Notes: generated by a model not told the origin, from the letters alone. Positions 44,457-55,458 are shown, counted from the stretch's first letter. The stretch: DNA of 64,000 bases from Thelephora terrestris (GCA_015956445.1 WIUZ02000010.1:930001-994000), one strand, 5' to 3'. Numbers and translations are program-made.

Positions 44457-45419
44457 CACTGGGGACAAGGGCACAAATACCCAGTGGGTACATGCTGAAC
44501 ACATTGAGATTACAGTCAACAAGTGATCACAATGTACCCAGTGGGGAAAATTTGAATACATTCAAAATGTGCCAGGCCATGTGTATCCAATGTGCCCACT
44601 GGGTACATCTCGATTGTGATCACAATGTACTTAGCAATGTGATCTCAATGTGACCAGTGGGGACATTTGGATTGCAATCACAATGTACCCACAAATGTGA
44701 TCTCAATGTGCCCAGTGGGCACATTTTAGATTCTTTCACAAAGTGCTCAGCAATGTGTTCACAATGTACCCAGCTCATTACATGATGGTTTCTTTCACAA
44801 TGTTGTCCACAATGTGTCCAGCATGTGCCTGAGCCACTCATTCAAACTTCTTTCACAAAGTATCCAGTGATGTGTCCATAATGTGTGCAGCCATATACAT
44901 GATGATTTCTTTGAGAATACATGGTGAAATTGAACAATATTGTGATTACATTGTGATTACTTCAAAAAGTACCCCCTGGGGACATTATGGACACATCACT
45001 GGATACTTTGTGAAAGAAGTTTGAATGAGTGGCTCAGGCACATGCTGGACACATTGTGGACAACATTGTGAAAGAAACCATTATGTAATGAGCTGGGCAC
45101 ATTGTGAACACATTGATGGGTACATTGTGATTGCAATCAAAATGTCCCCACTTGGCACATTGAGATCACATTGATGGGCACATCCTGATCACAATCAAAA
45201 TGTCCCCAGTGGGTACATTGAGATCACATTGATGGGTACATTGTGATCGCAATCAAAATGTGCCCACTGGGCACATTGGATTCACATGGCCAGGCACATT
45301 TTGAATGTATTCAAATTTTCCCCACTGGGCACATTGTGATCACTCGTTGACTGTGATCACAATGTATTCAGCATGTACCCACCGGGTATTTGACCCCTTG
45401 CCCCCAGTGAGTAGCTGGC
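44457..45419. mobile_element. CACTG MITE (family B), mismatched flanks
   Basis: This 963-bp palindromic element has CACTGGGGACAAGG and CCTTGCCCCCAGTG ends. It is filled with alternating short motifs such as CCCAGTGGGCACATT and ACATTGTGATC in both directions. The flanks are TCA on the left and AGT on the right, so there is no TSD. The left side is the DUF6698 gene and the right side a gypsy gag. Confidence 0.8.
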
Positions 45420-47216
45420 TGAGCCTCGTCTGCGAGGACGAACAAGGCAGCCTCGTGAATGTTGTCGAACTTGTATCCCTCACTCGGGACGGTGTCGGGG
45501 ACCTTAATTGCGAGACGTCGCCTGATAGACTGGCAAACGTCGAGAGGGAAGCCCTGGAGATAGAACCCGTTGCGCTCGTGCTCGGAAAGACGATTCCTTC
45601 GGAGGAGATAGGTGGAGTAGGTAACGAAGCGACGGAAGTATCGTCCGAGATCGTCGCGAGACATGTCGTTGAGACGCTGGGTCCTCTCTAAGAGACGCTG
45701 CATATCGCCTCTAGAGTACCGGCGGTCGCTACCGAGATGTGGGTAACACTTAGCAACTTCTGCCTGGAATTGCTTGAGCGTAGGGTTACCCTCATCGACA
45801 ACGGAAGGGAGGTAGCACCAAGAGGCACTCTCTGGGCCTGCGTAGCATATAGCCCATCGAATAGCATCTTTATCGGCGAGGCCAGCGCGAGCAGCGAGCT
45901 CTGCGACATCGATAAAGAACTCGTCGACACTGGGGGCAAGGGGGTACTTACCCAATGGGTACATTGTGAGTTCATTGTGAGTTTTGAAACCATTCGCCCA
46001 GTCGTTACCCACCAGGTACATGTTGGGTACTTTTGAAAGATACCCATCAATTTGCCCGCACTTTACCCACTGGGTACATGGTGGGTATTTTGTAAAATTA
46101 CCCACTCCGGAACCCAGTGGGTAGTTTTTGAGCAAAACCCTGGGGTTCTTTCACAATCATTTACTTTCCAATGTGCCCATCACAAACCTGAGCCACTCAT
46201 TGAGAGTTCTTTCATAAATTACCCACCAATCTGATCACAATGTACCCAGTGTGTTTTTTTCAAAGAACTCACAAGGAACTCACAATGTGGCTCAGTTTCA
46301 TCACAAACTCTCAAAGAACTCATTGAGTATCCGGTTGAGTACATTGTGATCGGATTTGTGGGTACTTTATGAAAGAACTCTCAATGAGTGGCTCAGGTTT
46401 GTGATGGGCACATTGGAAAGTAAATTGTGAAAGAACCCCAGGGTTTCGCTCAAAAACTACCCACTGGGTTCCGGAGTGGGTACTTTTACAAAATACCCAC
46501 CATGTACCCAGTGGGTAAAATGCGGGCAAATTGATGGGTATCTTTCAAAAGTACCCAACATGTACCTGGTGGGTAACGACTGGGCGAATGGTTTCAAAAT
46601 TCACAATGAACTCACAATGTATCCACTGGGTAAGTACCCCCTTGCCCCCAGTGCGAAGAAGTCTGCATCGTCTGAAAATTTGGGGGCCTCGCGGTTGCCC
46701 GGCATAGGCATGTTTACTGTAGTCATAGCTGGAACTGGTGGTGGGATGATTGGCGCGAGGGGAGGGATGGGGGATTCTGGTCGTGACACGGGTGGGAGGG
46801 TGGGAGATAACTGGGCTGGTGTCAAGATGAGAGGAGAATCTGGGGCTACAGACGATAGAGGAGAGGTGGGACGCGAGATAGGCTCGAGAACTGGAGAGGG
46901 GGGAAGATAGTCGTGTGCTGCTGTCAGAGACGAAGGGGGGGTGCTGAAAGGTGAATCCTCAGAGTCGGAAGGCGGGAGGGGAGTAGAAGTGGCGGCAGGA
47001 AAATTTTGTCGGGCAGAGATGATGTTATCGATGGTGGTGAGGATATCCTGAGTTTCAACAGCAGCTATCTGGGCAACGAGAAGATCTTCCCTGGCTCGGG
47101 AGAGAGTCGCGAGTTCGTGAGCTCGAGCGCGAGTAAGAACTGGGGTAGGACGAGTAGGCTGATGACGCGCGCTCGTGGCACGTCCTCGGGGAATGACTGA
47201 TGTCTTCTAACAAGGA
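45420..47216 (-). pseudogene. Gypsy gag, truncated and split by a MITE
   Basis: The minus strand encodes a Ty3/gypsy gag in two parts: about 47216-46654 (a Pro/Ser-rich region, then MPMPGNREAPKFSDDADF) and 45927-45420 (VDEFFIDVAELAARAGLADK, DAIRWAICYAGPES, LKQFQAEVAKCYPHL, DDLGRYFRRFVTYSTYLLRR). They join in frame when MITE 45928-46653 and its CGA duplication are removed. The end is cut off by the MITE at 45419, so zinc knuckle, protease and pol are missing. An ATG at 47252 lies in another frame that stops after 65 codons, so the N-terminus is also damaged or spliced. Confidence 0.75.
45928..46653. mobile_element. CACTG MITE (family B, short form) in gypsy gag
   Basis: This 726-bp palindromic element has CACTGGGGGCAAGGGGGTAC ends and CGA duplicated at 45925-45927 and 46654-46656. 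The arms are complementary over most of their length. Confidence 0.88.
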
Positions 47217-48253
47217 GGTGACGTTCTGAACCGGTCCCGGCGTGGGTTCCATAATGAACTACCCAGTCTCGCTAAGTCGTGGGAACACGTAGCAAGAAGA
47301 GGGAGCTGAAGGGTGTGGGTGACCGGTTGTGCAGACGTCGGTAGGGTAAAGCAGGTAGAGGTAGAGAGGAGTAGGGAGAAGTAGGGAGGGAATAGGAAGT
47401 GGTAGCGATAGAGTAGAGTCTCAATAGACGAGCGTCGCGACGAAGAGGGTTGCGGCGGGATAGGTGGCTAAGAAAGAAGCTATCAGTGCGAGACGAGAGA
47501 ACGAGAGGATACCTGAGACGAGAAGAAACTAGTAGAAGTGGTGAACACTGCGTTCGCCACAAAGAGCTAAGAGCTGAGCACTGCCCTTGCGAGACGAGTA
47601 GAGAAGGTCGAGAAGCACTGCGCTTCACGTCGAGAGAAGTCAAGACGAGGAAAGAGAAAAGCTAGAGGGTTCTTCGAGCACTGCGCTCAAAGAGAACTTG
47701 GTTGCGAAGAACGAAGAGTGTTGGAGGCTTTAGATAGCGCAAGGCTGAGTTGAACTTCAGAGGGAAAAGGGGAACTGCACTTCGTTTTTTTTTTGAACCA
47801 GGACTGTCTACTGACACTTATATAGTAGGTAGAGAGAGTGGTCGAAGGTAGAACATGAAGAGGGGAGAACAAAACATAACAAGGCAAACATCGCGAGAGA
47901 GCGGGAATCGTGAAGTTCGTGAAGGGCGTAGGGAGGTCATACAAAGATGAAGAGTGGAACAGGCGGGAGGCGGGGAACACGGTGAGACAGTCGAGACGGC
48001 GACGACATGCAACAAGAGGGCGGGGGCACGTGTTCCGGAGTCGGGACTGCGGACCGATGCGGGGGAATCCGAACCATGACGAACAAGGGGGGTGAGGCGA
48101 GTCAAGTCAGGTGGGAGAACGGAAGTGATCGGGTGGCACGTGGGATCGGGGAGGCCGGACTTGGAGCGTGGACTTAGAGGATTTTGTCGAAGTCCAAAGG
48201 AGCGGGAGGTCGCGAGACTATTGGGAGGCTGGCGATGGTCGACAAGGGGTCAT
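47217..48253 (-). other. Gypsy leader with repeated stem-loops
   Basis: This is the presumed 5' leader between the LTR and gag. It is purine-rich on the plus strand. Three stem-loops share the loop ACTGC with different stems at 47538-47560, 47612-47626 and 47676-47688. No long conserved frame is seen. Confidence 0.45.
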
Positions 48254-48998
48254 GTCGGAGGAGGGGGCTTCGCGCTGCGTCACGACGTATGGGTGGATAG
48301 CTGAGGAGGGTGCTGGAGTTGCTAGGGGTATAGTTCGAGTTGGACGGCCAGCGAAACGGAGGCAGGTCAACGTCACAGAGTCAAGTGTACTAAGCTTATT
48401 CAGAAGTCCAAACTTAGAACTTATTCACACAGAGGTGGGGCTCAAAATGGTATGTGATTACTGAAAATCACTCAACCACTCAGGCCTAAGGAGGTGAGGC
48501 AAAGTAGGGGTCTTGGTGAAAAGGGGTAGAGTAAAAAAGGGTGAGTTATAGAGAGAAGAGGGGATAGAGGGGACAACTACTGGCCAGTGGCCAACAGCTG
48601 TTGGGTAGAGAGAGAGAGGGGTAAAAGGTTATGGGTCAGTTGCCTCTCCTTAGAACTGGGGGTGAGTTCTTTATATACTTTTTCATGTGAGATTATTCTA
48701 GAACGTTCTATGGCCTTCTACTGTATTCTATGGTAATTAATGGAGTGACAGATGTCACAAAAGCGTGACCGGTGTCACATGGGGTGTGATGTTCCGTCAC
48801 CTTCTAGAACATTCCGGCAAGTTCCAGGATGTTCCGGCGCATTCTAGGATGTTCCTGAACTTTCTGTAACGTTCTGTAACTTTCCATGAGTTTCTTGTCC
48901 TTATCTAATCTAATCTGATAAGACTGTTATCTTATCTAATCTAATCTTGTTGTGGTGAATTATCATAAATAATGACATGGTTGTTCTCATGTCCGACA
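48254..48998 (-). repeat. Probable gypsy LTR, left border uncertain
   Basis: The right end GTCCGACA (48998) matches the end of the nested LTR at 42671, and about 600 bp to its left are similar to it. TGTCGGAG at 48254 is the best candidate left end and would pair with the right end, but the primer site inside it is not obvious. The region carries many GTTCTAGAA-like motifs (48690-48890). Confidence 0.5.
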
Positions 48999-49071
48999 CC
49001 CGCGGGGAACTTTTAAACGATCGTCCCTGATCGCAATTATCCCAACTAGTCTAGAACAATACTGACTTTAT

Positions 49072-49470
49072 TTATGATAATGCACATAAAGTGGCTGAAA
49101 TACCTTGAATGGAATGGTCTTGAGGGATTACAAATCCTACGCCTTGGAGGAGACATTCAATGTGCTGTACAAATGACTCGTCGGTTTGTCCCATCACAAG
49201 GCATATGGTCCAGGGAGCGCAGCGATGATGAATGATGAATATTCGGTTATTGTGGTTTCCTAACTGGTCGGCCATTGTTCGTAAACGGGTGCGTTCGCTT
49301 TTGTTGGTATATAGATAGCAGTAGAGCTCGAGGGCGGTTGTCCAATACGTATCTAGTCCTTGTGGATTTACGTGGTAGTGGATGATTTGCATGTGGAAGA
49401 GAGGTGGGATGTGATAGTGAGATGGTTTTGCTGTTGAAGGCGATGTGCTGGCAGACTCGGTTGCCATCAC
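49072..49470 (-). CDS. Tandem small-protein family, member 1
   Basis: The open frame of 132 aa has no recognised domain. The block ALELYCYLYTNKSERTRLRT, then RIFIIHHRC and TDESFVQHIECLLQ lines up with the three following members (a helix with N/K-x-A/E-R, a hydrophobic strand ending in H, then an acidic helix). It could start at either of two in-frame ATGs. It is the first of four tandem minus-strand copies and the only one with a single uninterrupted frame. Confidence 0.45.
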   Translation of the reverse strand: MMATESASTSPSTAKPSHYHIPPLFHMQIIHYHVNPQGLDTYWTTALELYCYLYTNKSERTRLRTMADQLGNHNNRIFIIHHRCAPWTICLVMGQTDESFVQHIECLLQGVGFVIPQDHSIQGISATLCALS

Positions 49471-49624
49471 GTCAATTTGTTTGTGTCTGTGGGTCCAATC
49501 ATGTTGAGACGCCGATTTGGGTTATAACAGTTGGCGTGTCCGTCTTTCCTTATTTGGGTGAGCTTTTTCTCACGATGTCATCAACATGGTGGGTTAGGTG
49601 AGGCAAAGTACATGTGCATAATTT

Positions 49625-50048
49625 CTAACCAGCGCGGACTCGTTGTTCGGTGGCTAGCCTATCGTTAATTAAATCTACGAACTCGTCATCACTGAGGTAA
49701 GTATTGAGGCGTAATGGTGGGTTAAGGAGGGGGTGGACGATGTAGGTAGTGTCCCATCCTATGAGCAGGACATCTTCAGATATTTTTTGGAGGAGGCGCC
49801 TGGCGCTCCGGTTTTGCTGGAGGTATTTGAGAACGTCTTCGGGGTTCGCCCAATTTAGTCCCATGTAGTCGACTACAAGGACTTCTTCATAAAAATAGGG
49901 GTGGTGGTGTACCTTCCAGGGTGTTTCCCAGAAGAGGCTGAGCGCGCGTCAAAAGTCTTGAAGAAAAAAAATACGTAAGATAAGGAGCGTACGTGCTTTT
50001 CCATTGGCGGGTGCAGGGGTCTAAAATGAAACAGTGTTGCGTGTCCAT
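49625..50048 (-). CDS. Tandem small-protein family, member 2
   Basis: The proposed first exon begins at ATG 50048 (MDTQHCFILDPCTRQWKS) and splices over about 80 nt into a second exon with VDYMGLNWANPEDVLKYLQQ, NRSARRLLQKI, YIVHPLLNPPLRLN and DDEFVDLINDRL, stopping at 49625. Its order of blocks matches members 3 and 4. Function is unknown. The precise acceptor site is uncertain. Confidence 0.45.
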
Positions 50049-50451
50049 GAGGGTACGCCGTAGAGTAAGCAGTGTTCTGGTGGGATAAGAACTAGGGGAA
50101 GGGAGAAAGGGGATGGAAAAGCAAGAGGAACACGCTGGTGAAGCAATGCGAATGACAAATATTAAACGTGGGGAAGAAGGAAGCTATATACGTAATAAGT
50201 AATGTTCCGGTGCCGAAAAGAAGGAGGCACCAGGGTCTTGATCGAAACATTGTGATATACTAAAATAAAGTTTTTGATGGCCTGGTGAACTGAAAAAGGG
50301 CGTCATCATCAGAAGTCACATGATAGAATGATGAAGCGTATAGATGATGGAAAGTCAGTCTATTCCTTGGTTGAACGAACGAAAGGGAAGGGAATAATAA
50401 GGCGACGTAAGTATAGGGGGGGCGAAGTAGGGAGTACCGTACATAGGGTAC

Positions 50452-50887
50452 TTAAACGTTCCCAGAGTACTTGTCTGCTACCCTCTTTAAAGTATCCAGC
50501 CGTATAGTAACCTTGCGTAATATACTTTCCTCGCTGTCATGGGGGCCAAGGACTAGAGGTACTTCAAAAAGGGGGTGGACGATGTACATTACTCCTGCTC
50601 CTTGATACATGTAGGTCCAAGCTTGACGTGAGATTAGTTTTCAGGCGCTCTTCTTGGTCTTTAAGTATTCCAGGGCTTCGACGTCAGTCTTCCAGCCTTG
50701 CCCCATGTAATCGATGAGAGGTACGGTGTCGTATCTGTTGTACTCGTCTGAGCTTGGTGGGGTAGGGTTGATACTGGGGCCAATTTGAGGTCAGAGTGTC
50801 AAAATGTTGTGCATAGCGTAGAACTTACGCTAGTTCCCATTGATGTGTTTTGGGATCTTGAACGTAGTAAACCAATTTTACTCCCAT
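50452..50887 (-). pseudogene. Tandem small-protein family, member 3 (in-frame TGA)
   Basis: The first exon (MGVKLVYYVQDPKTHQWELA) splices through a GTAAGT...CCCCAG intron into INPTPPSSDEYNRYDTVPLI, DYMGQGWKTDVEALEYLKTK. A TGA at 50641-50643 then interrupts the frame before YIVHPLFEVPLVLG and the stop at 50452. The TGA stands where other members have Arg, so CGA to TGA is the likely change. Confidence 0.5.
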
Positions 50888-51147
50888 GATTTCCGATGTG
50901 TAGGCTTCTGGGTGCGCTGAGTTGGAATATGAAAGGCGGCCACAAGGACGAAAATCGTGAGAGGTTGTTTTGTTGTGACGTGGCGTTCTCGGTTGGCCGA
51001 TATATTGAGTCATTATGATGACAACTCATCGTTCCTCCATTTTAATTTGATCGTTCTTTTGATGGCGTTAACATGGTGGGATATACACATAGATTTAATG
51101 GGGGAACAGTTTTGTATCTAGGCAGAGGAGGGTTACCGACTATACAT

Positions 51148-51435
51148 CTAGATATATGACCACGGGTCAAGTATAGACAGCTGGTATTCAAATAGTTCCT
51201 CTATATAGTCTTCAGACGTATTGGGGTAGATTGTGATGGGATAATGGAGGAGATGGTGTCTAAAATAAACGATGGCCTCCGTGTTGCCTTGCTCTTGTCG
51301 GACAGCCTGGAGTAGGGCGAGGCGGGCGTCCTTATTTTCGTAATAGTGTTTGAGGAGTTCCTTTTCCGTTTGGAAGTCGGCTTTGGTGGGAAAAGCAAGG
51401 GTCGATCAGGAACGACGGAGGGTCTTGGTGGACAT
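51148..51435 (-). pseudogene. Tandem small-protein family, member 4 (in-frame TGA)
   Basis: ATG 51435 is followed after nine codons by TGA (51406-51408). The same frame then runs on with DFQTEKELLKHYYENKDARL, EAIVYFRHHLLHYPITIYPN and SEDYIEELFEYQLSIL to a stop at 51148. It matches the core of members 1-3. It may be a pseudogene or may begin in an upstream exon. Confidence 0.45.
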
Positions 51436-51545
51436 GGTAGGAAAAAACTTGAAGTGGGGGAAGGAGGGTTTGTTTGTCTGTTGAAACGACGGAGGTTGAA
51501 TGAGGGGGTAATGATTGGAATGTTTGGTAACGTACCAATGGAATT

Positions 51546-51832
51546 CACTGGGTCCAGGATAGAATAGGTTTCTGGGGATTATTCTAAATAATATTCAGAA
51601 TATAATCAGAATAATAAACATGTCTTATTTTAAACATATTCTAGCCATATCCTAGGATTATTTTATTCAAATCTGATGCCCAGAGCCAACTCTGCTGAGA
51701 GTTCATTTGCATTTGCATATTCCTTGAATGTGGGCAGAATCTGTTTAAAAAATAACACATTTATTATTTTAATTATATTCAGAATATTGTTTAGAATAAT
51801 CCCCCAAAACCTATTCTACCCTGGACCCAGTG
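51546..51832. mobile_element. CACTG MITE (family C, short)
   Basis: This 287-bp element has inverted ends CACTGGGTCCAGGATAGAAT and its near-perfect complement extending about 40 bp, an AT-rich interior, and ATT duplicated at 51543-51545 and 51833-51835. Confidence 0.9.
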
Positions 51833-51835
51833 ATT

Positions 51836-52184
51836 GTAGCTTTTAATATACGCGAGAGTGCCAACACGACTATGCGTTGACAAGGGTTGGTGAAGGTGAA
51901 AGGAGAGGAGGTGAACTGGAGTTTGAGTTCGCCGTCCGGAGCTCTATGTTGCCGTCTGAGCGCTCCGTGTTTTGATAAGGTTTGGTGATCGGGCGGTGAT
52001 TACTCCATTTAGATTAGACTGAATGACATAACCTTTTGACATAATTCCATGCGTTTCTTTGATGGTGTTCTTCTGTTGGGCATACGTTGACCTATCTTCA
52101 TGTGTTTGGTGGAGGGAATTTCGTGTAAGGTGTTTGCATTGAGCCATAGGGTAACAAATCTTGGAGAAGGAGGGAAAAGTGATT
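51836..52184. other. No gene recognised
   Basis: This lies between a MITE and the gypsy integrase. I expected a polypurine tract and LTR for the gypsy element here but could not identify either. Confidence 0.4.
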
Positions 52185-53228
52185 TTAATGAGCGGATGAA
52201 TCCGAATCAGAGTCTTGGGTTGCTTCCTGGTTACTGTCATCTGATGGTTCCTGGGAGATATCACTGTCGTTTCCGTTATCTTCCATAATCCGATTTGCCC
52301 ATTGGTCTAGGTCTTGTCTTTGTACATAAGGGATCAATCTATAGGCAGCTACGTGGTCCAATAGTTCACTGCCATCCATTTCTTCAAGGACGTATGATCC
52401 TCCTTGGGTTTGTCTCACAATGCGGTATGGTCCCATGTATCTGTCGGCTGTCTTCCTTTCAATAGACACACTATTCTCAATCCGATTGTTGCGTACTAGG
52501 ACCAAGTCATCTGACTGATACGACTTTTTCCTTATTCGTCTAGCGAACTTCTTCTCATAAGCCTTCTTCGATTGGAATCTAGACTTTTTAAGAATTCTGC
52601 GTGCTCTAGCCATGTCTTCTGTGAGTCTCAAGAGCTGACGTGCTCTGGCTTGTACTAGTTCGTCTCTGGTCATTCCTGGTTTGAAGTCTGTTACTAGAAA
52701 CATGGCATCAGTAAGGTCTCCTGGTAACAAGGGATGGACTCCGTGTAACAAGTAGTATGGGCTATATCCTGTGGCTTTCCGGACCGTGATTCGATCAGCA
52801 TAGTTAGCTGCTTGAACAAAGAGAGGCCATTTGGATAGGTCTCCTTTGCATAACTTTACTAGGGCTTCACGGATGTTATAGTGTCCACACTCTACTACTC
52901 CATTGGCTTGGGAGTTATAGGGAGAAATTTTGATGTGACGGATTCCATACTTCTGGAGAAGATCAGAGAATTCCTTCCCAAATGAGGGTCCATTGTCTGT
53001 CACTACTTCCTGAACTATCCCATAACGGAGGATAATCTTCTTGAGGAAAAAGCGAGCCATGACTTTGGCCTTATCTCTTGCTATAGCTTTGCATTCTGTG
53101 ACTCCGGAAAGGTCATCCCTACAACTGATGAGCCATTGTTTTCCTTTTGCATGAGGCATGCTCATAACATCCACATGTACTTTACTGAACAGGCTTGGAG
53201 GGTGGGAAATTGTGACTGGGATGTGCAT
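52185..53228 (-). CDS. Gypsy integrase and C-terminal domain
   Basis: The frame of 347 aa has the integrase core: VHVDVMSM (first D), VVTDNGPSFG (second D) and NGVVECGHYNIREAL (E). A C-terminal SH3-like part follows (DDLVLVRNN, RYMGPYRIV, YVLEEMDG), then a very acidic Ser/Asp tail. It overlaps the RT ORF by 47 bp in another frame; the shift falls inside the HHCC zinc motif (expected CHLCQ reads CHLSNQ) and looks like loss of two bases, so the element is probably dead. Confidence 0.88.
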   Translation of the reverse strand: MHIPVTISHPPSLFSKVHVDVMSMPHAKGKQWLISCRDDLSGVTECKAIARDKAKVMARFFLKKIILRYGIVQEVVTDNGPSFGKEFSDLLQKYGIRHIKISPYNSQANGVVECGHYNIREALVKLCKGDLSKWPLFVQAANYADRITVRKATGYSPYYLLHGVHPLLPGDLTDAMFLVTDFKPGMTRDELVQARARQLLRLTEDMARARRILKKSRFQSKKAYEKKFARRIRKKSYQSDDLVLVRNNRIENSVSIERKTADRYMGPYRIVRQTQGGSYVLEEMDGSELLDHVAAYRLIPYVQRQDLDQWANRIMEDNGNDSDISQEPSDDSNQEATQDSDSDSSAH

Positions 53229-55458
53229 CTTCTTGGTACTTCTGATTTGACAGGTGACAACTGTGTACGTGTTCCTTGATCTGATCTTTCATACCAGGCC
53301 AGTAATATCGTAGGGTAAGGTGTTGCTCCACTGCCCAGACTCCGTGATGGGCTATGTCTTCATGAGCTTCCCATAGAATTTCCTTCTGTCGTTCTGCTGA
53401 GAAGATTACCACTTGAGGAGGTTTTCCTGGACGTTGCTTGTACATATGGGCCCCTTTCAGGTAGAAAGGTCTGGCTTTGCTGAGGAACAACTTCTTTTGC
53501 TTGGCTGTTCTGAACTTGGGTGTTTCCTTGGTGACTAGGTACCTGAGAATGTTGTCAAGGTCCTGGTTGGAGTATTGATGGGTGGTGGCAACTGCATACA
53601 AGTATTTCATATTGTCGTCTAGGAAGGTGTTATCACCTAAGTTGGGGAGGGAAAGGGTTTGAGCTGGGGGAAAGGAGGGTATAGGGGTTATGAAGGAGGG
53701 TCTTGATGTTTGAGGAGGATTGTGGACTTCACTTGCTAGTACTAAACTGTCAATCCATTCTTCTGCATCTGATTCAGGGTCGTCATCTTCTTCATCTGTG
53801 GCATGTCTTCTCCTAGATAAAGCATCTGGTCCCTTGTGTCTGTGAGCTGGAACATGTACTAGCTTGAAGGTAAATTGCTGGATTCCATTTATCCATCGGT
53901 TCAATACCGCTGGCAGGGTGTCTGGGCGTTCTAACATTCCTTTTATACTTGAAGCGTCAACCTCCACAATCAAATTCTTGACACCAGATATATGGGCTCT
54001 ATATCTGTGGAGGGCACGGAATAATCCATAGAGTTCTAACTTTGACTGTCCATACTTTAGACTATATCCCTTTAAAGGAATGGATCCATATCTGGCTGGT
54101 GCACGTCGTCCGTTTTCATCTTCCTGAGAGAGTATCATTCCAATTCCGTATTCGCTGGTGTCTACAGACAAGATGATTGGTTTGTCACTGGTATAGTCAA
54201 TTGATCGTAGTGCTGGGGCCTTGGATACTTTTTTCTTGAGACAATCAAAAGCTTCTTGCTGTTCTGGTCCCCAAGTGAAATCTACTCCTTTTCGGGACAG
54301 GTATACCAAAGGTTTTGCAATTAGGCTGAAATTCTCTATCCAAATCCGGACAGTTCCACATAGACCAAGGAATCCTCTAACCTCCTTTAGGTTAATAGGT
54401 ACTGGCCAGGATTCAATTTTCTTGGTACGATTGTCTACTGGTTGACGTCCCTTGGCACTGCACTTGTGTCCAACAATTTCTACTTCGGCTTGGCAAAGCT
54501 GCATCTTCTTGGCTGAAATGGTTCCACCTGCTTCTCCTATCCTATGAAGAATTCTGTTAACGTCATTAAGGTGTTCCCATATATATCGTCTGATTCCTGG
54601 GTTCTCTGGGATAGTTTCTTCCTTACCATCAGGTCCTTGGTACTTGGTTGGTGGTCCTTTGATTGGAACATCATCAATGAATACGCCTGCTTTGTCTGGA
54701 ATTTCGTCTTGTAGAATGAACATCATACAAGCTTGGAATTCCGCCGGAGCATTGACATATCCCATGGGTAATGAGGTTAATCTGAAAGATCCTAAAGGGG
54801 TGTGGAAAGCGGTCAAGTCTCTACTGTGGATGTCCAATACTCTTGCATGGAAACCCCAGTACATGTCTAAGACAGTGTAAACACTTCGTCCAGCATAGGC
54901 TTCCACGAATTCTTCTATAATAGGAGGAACTGCTGAATCTCTGATGGTTATTCCATTAAGGCGTTGGAGGTCATGAACAAGACGTAAACTGCCATCCTTC
55001 TTCAGAACTGAAAACCATCTGGATCGGTAGACTGTGTGAGCTCTTTCATACACTCCAGCCTTAACCTTTTCCTTGAGAAGGCTAATAATCTGGTCATATT
55101 TGCTTTGGGCTAGAGGGATGTTCTTCTCAATCCAGGGTTCATGTTCAATAGTCGGAATTACGTAGTCTGAGAAATAGTCATTACGGAAGGTTCCTCTTTC
55201 ACTTTCATCAAAGGCAATGCTTCTTTCGTTTAGGCAGAAGACCTGTTGTAGTAGCTTCCGTTCCTCAGGCCACAGTTCATCATGCTTGTCTATGGCTAGT
55301 TCATCCATTTGTTCAGCGGTGATCTTGGTGGTAGGGATAAAGTTTGAGGGATGATGGGGTAGGATAGGGAGGTTTTGTAGGGGGTTACCTGGGATTTGTC
55401 GTTGAGGTTTTTGGTGTTCTGGGATCTGTATGGCAACTGGTCGGACTTTCTGGCTGAC
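53182..55458 (-). CDS. Gypsy reverse transcriptase and RNase H
   Basis: The frame continues upstream into the 3.3-kb element but is gypsy sequence only below 55459. It contains RWFSVLKKDGSLRLVHDLQR, TVLDMYWGFHARVLD, LTSLPMGYVNAPAEFQACM, the catalytic FIDD (GVFIDDVPIKG), a thumb (VRGFLGLCGTVRIWI), RNase H (LSVDTSEYGIGMILSQ), a linker and the start of the zinc-binding integrase N-terminus (AHHGVWAVEQHLTLRYYWPG). The YxDD-type residues are intact. No protease is visible because the upstream part is displaced by the insertion. Confidence 0.88.
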   Translation of the reverse strand, partial: VSQKVRPVAIQIPEHQKPQRQIPGNPLQNLPILPHHPSNFIPTTKITAEQMDELAIDKHDELWPEERKLLQQVFCLNERSIAFDESERGTFRNDYFSDYVIPTIEHEPWIEKNIPLAQSKYDQIISLLKEKVKAGVYERAHTVYRSRWFSVLKKDGSLRLVHDLQRLNGITIRDSAVPPIIEEFVEAYAGRSVYTVLDMYWGFHARVLDIHSRDLTAFHTPLGSFRLTSLPMGYVNAPAEFQACMMFILQDEIPDKAGVFIDDVPIKGPPTKYQGPDGKEETIPENPGIRRYIWEHLNDVNRILHRIGEAGGTISAKKMQLCQAEVEIVGHKCSAKGRQPVDNRTKKIESWPVPINLKEVRGFLGLCGTVRIWIENFSLIAKPLVYLSRKGVDFTWGPEQQEAFDCLKKKVSKAPALRSIDYTSDKPIILSVDTSEYGIGMILSQEDENGRRAPARYGSIPLKGYSLKYGQSKLELYGLFRALHRYRAHISGVKNLIVEVDASSIKGMLERPDTLPAVLNRWINGIQQFTFKLVHVPAHRHKGPDALSRRRHATDEEDDDPESDAEEWIDSLVLASEVHNPPQTSRPSFITPIPSFPPAQTLSLPNLGDNTFLDDNMKYLYAVATTHQYSNQDLDNILRYLVTKETPKFRTAKQKKLFLSKARPFYLKGAHMYKQRPGKPPQVVIFSAERQKEILWEAHEDIAHHGVWAVEQHLTLRYYWPGMKDQIKEHVHSCHLSNQKYQEDAHPSHNFPPSKPVQ

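Noticed and set aside
44457-45419. CRISPR-like regularly repeated motifs
   Set aside because: The repeats alternate in orientation, vary in spacing and form one large palindrome with CACTG ends in a eukaryotic genome: a MITE.
45305-46036. Plus-strand open frames over the gypsy gag
   Set aside because: They are antisense to the gag coding sequence and extend into MITE DNA.
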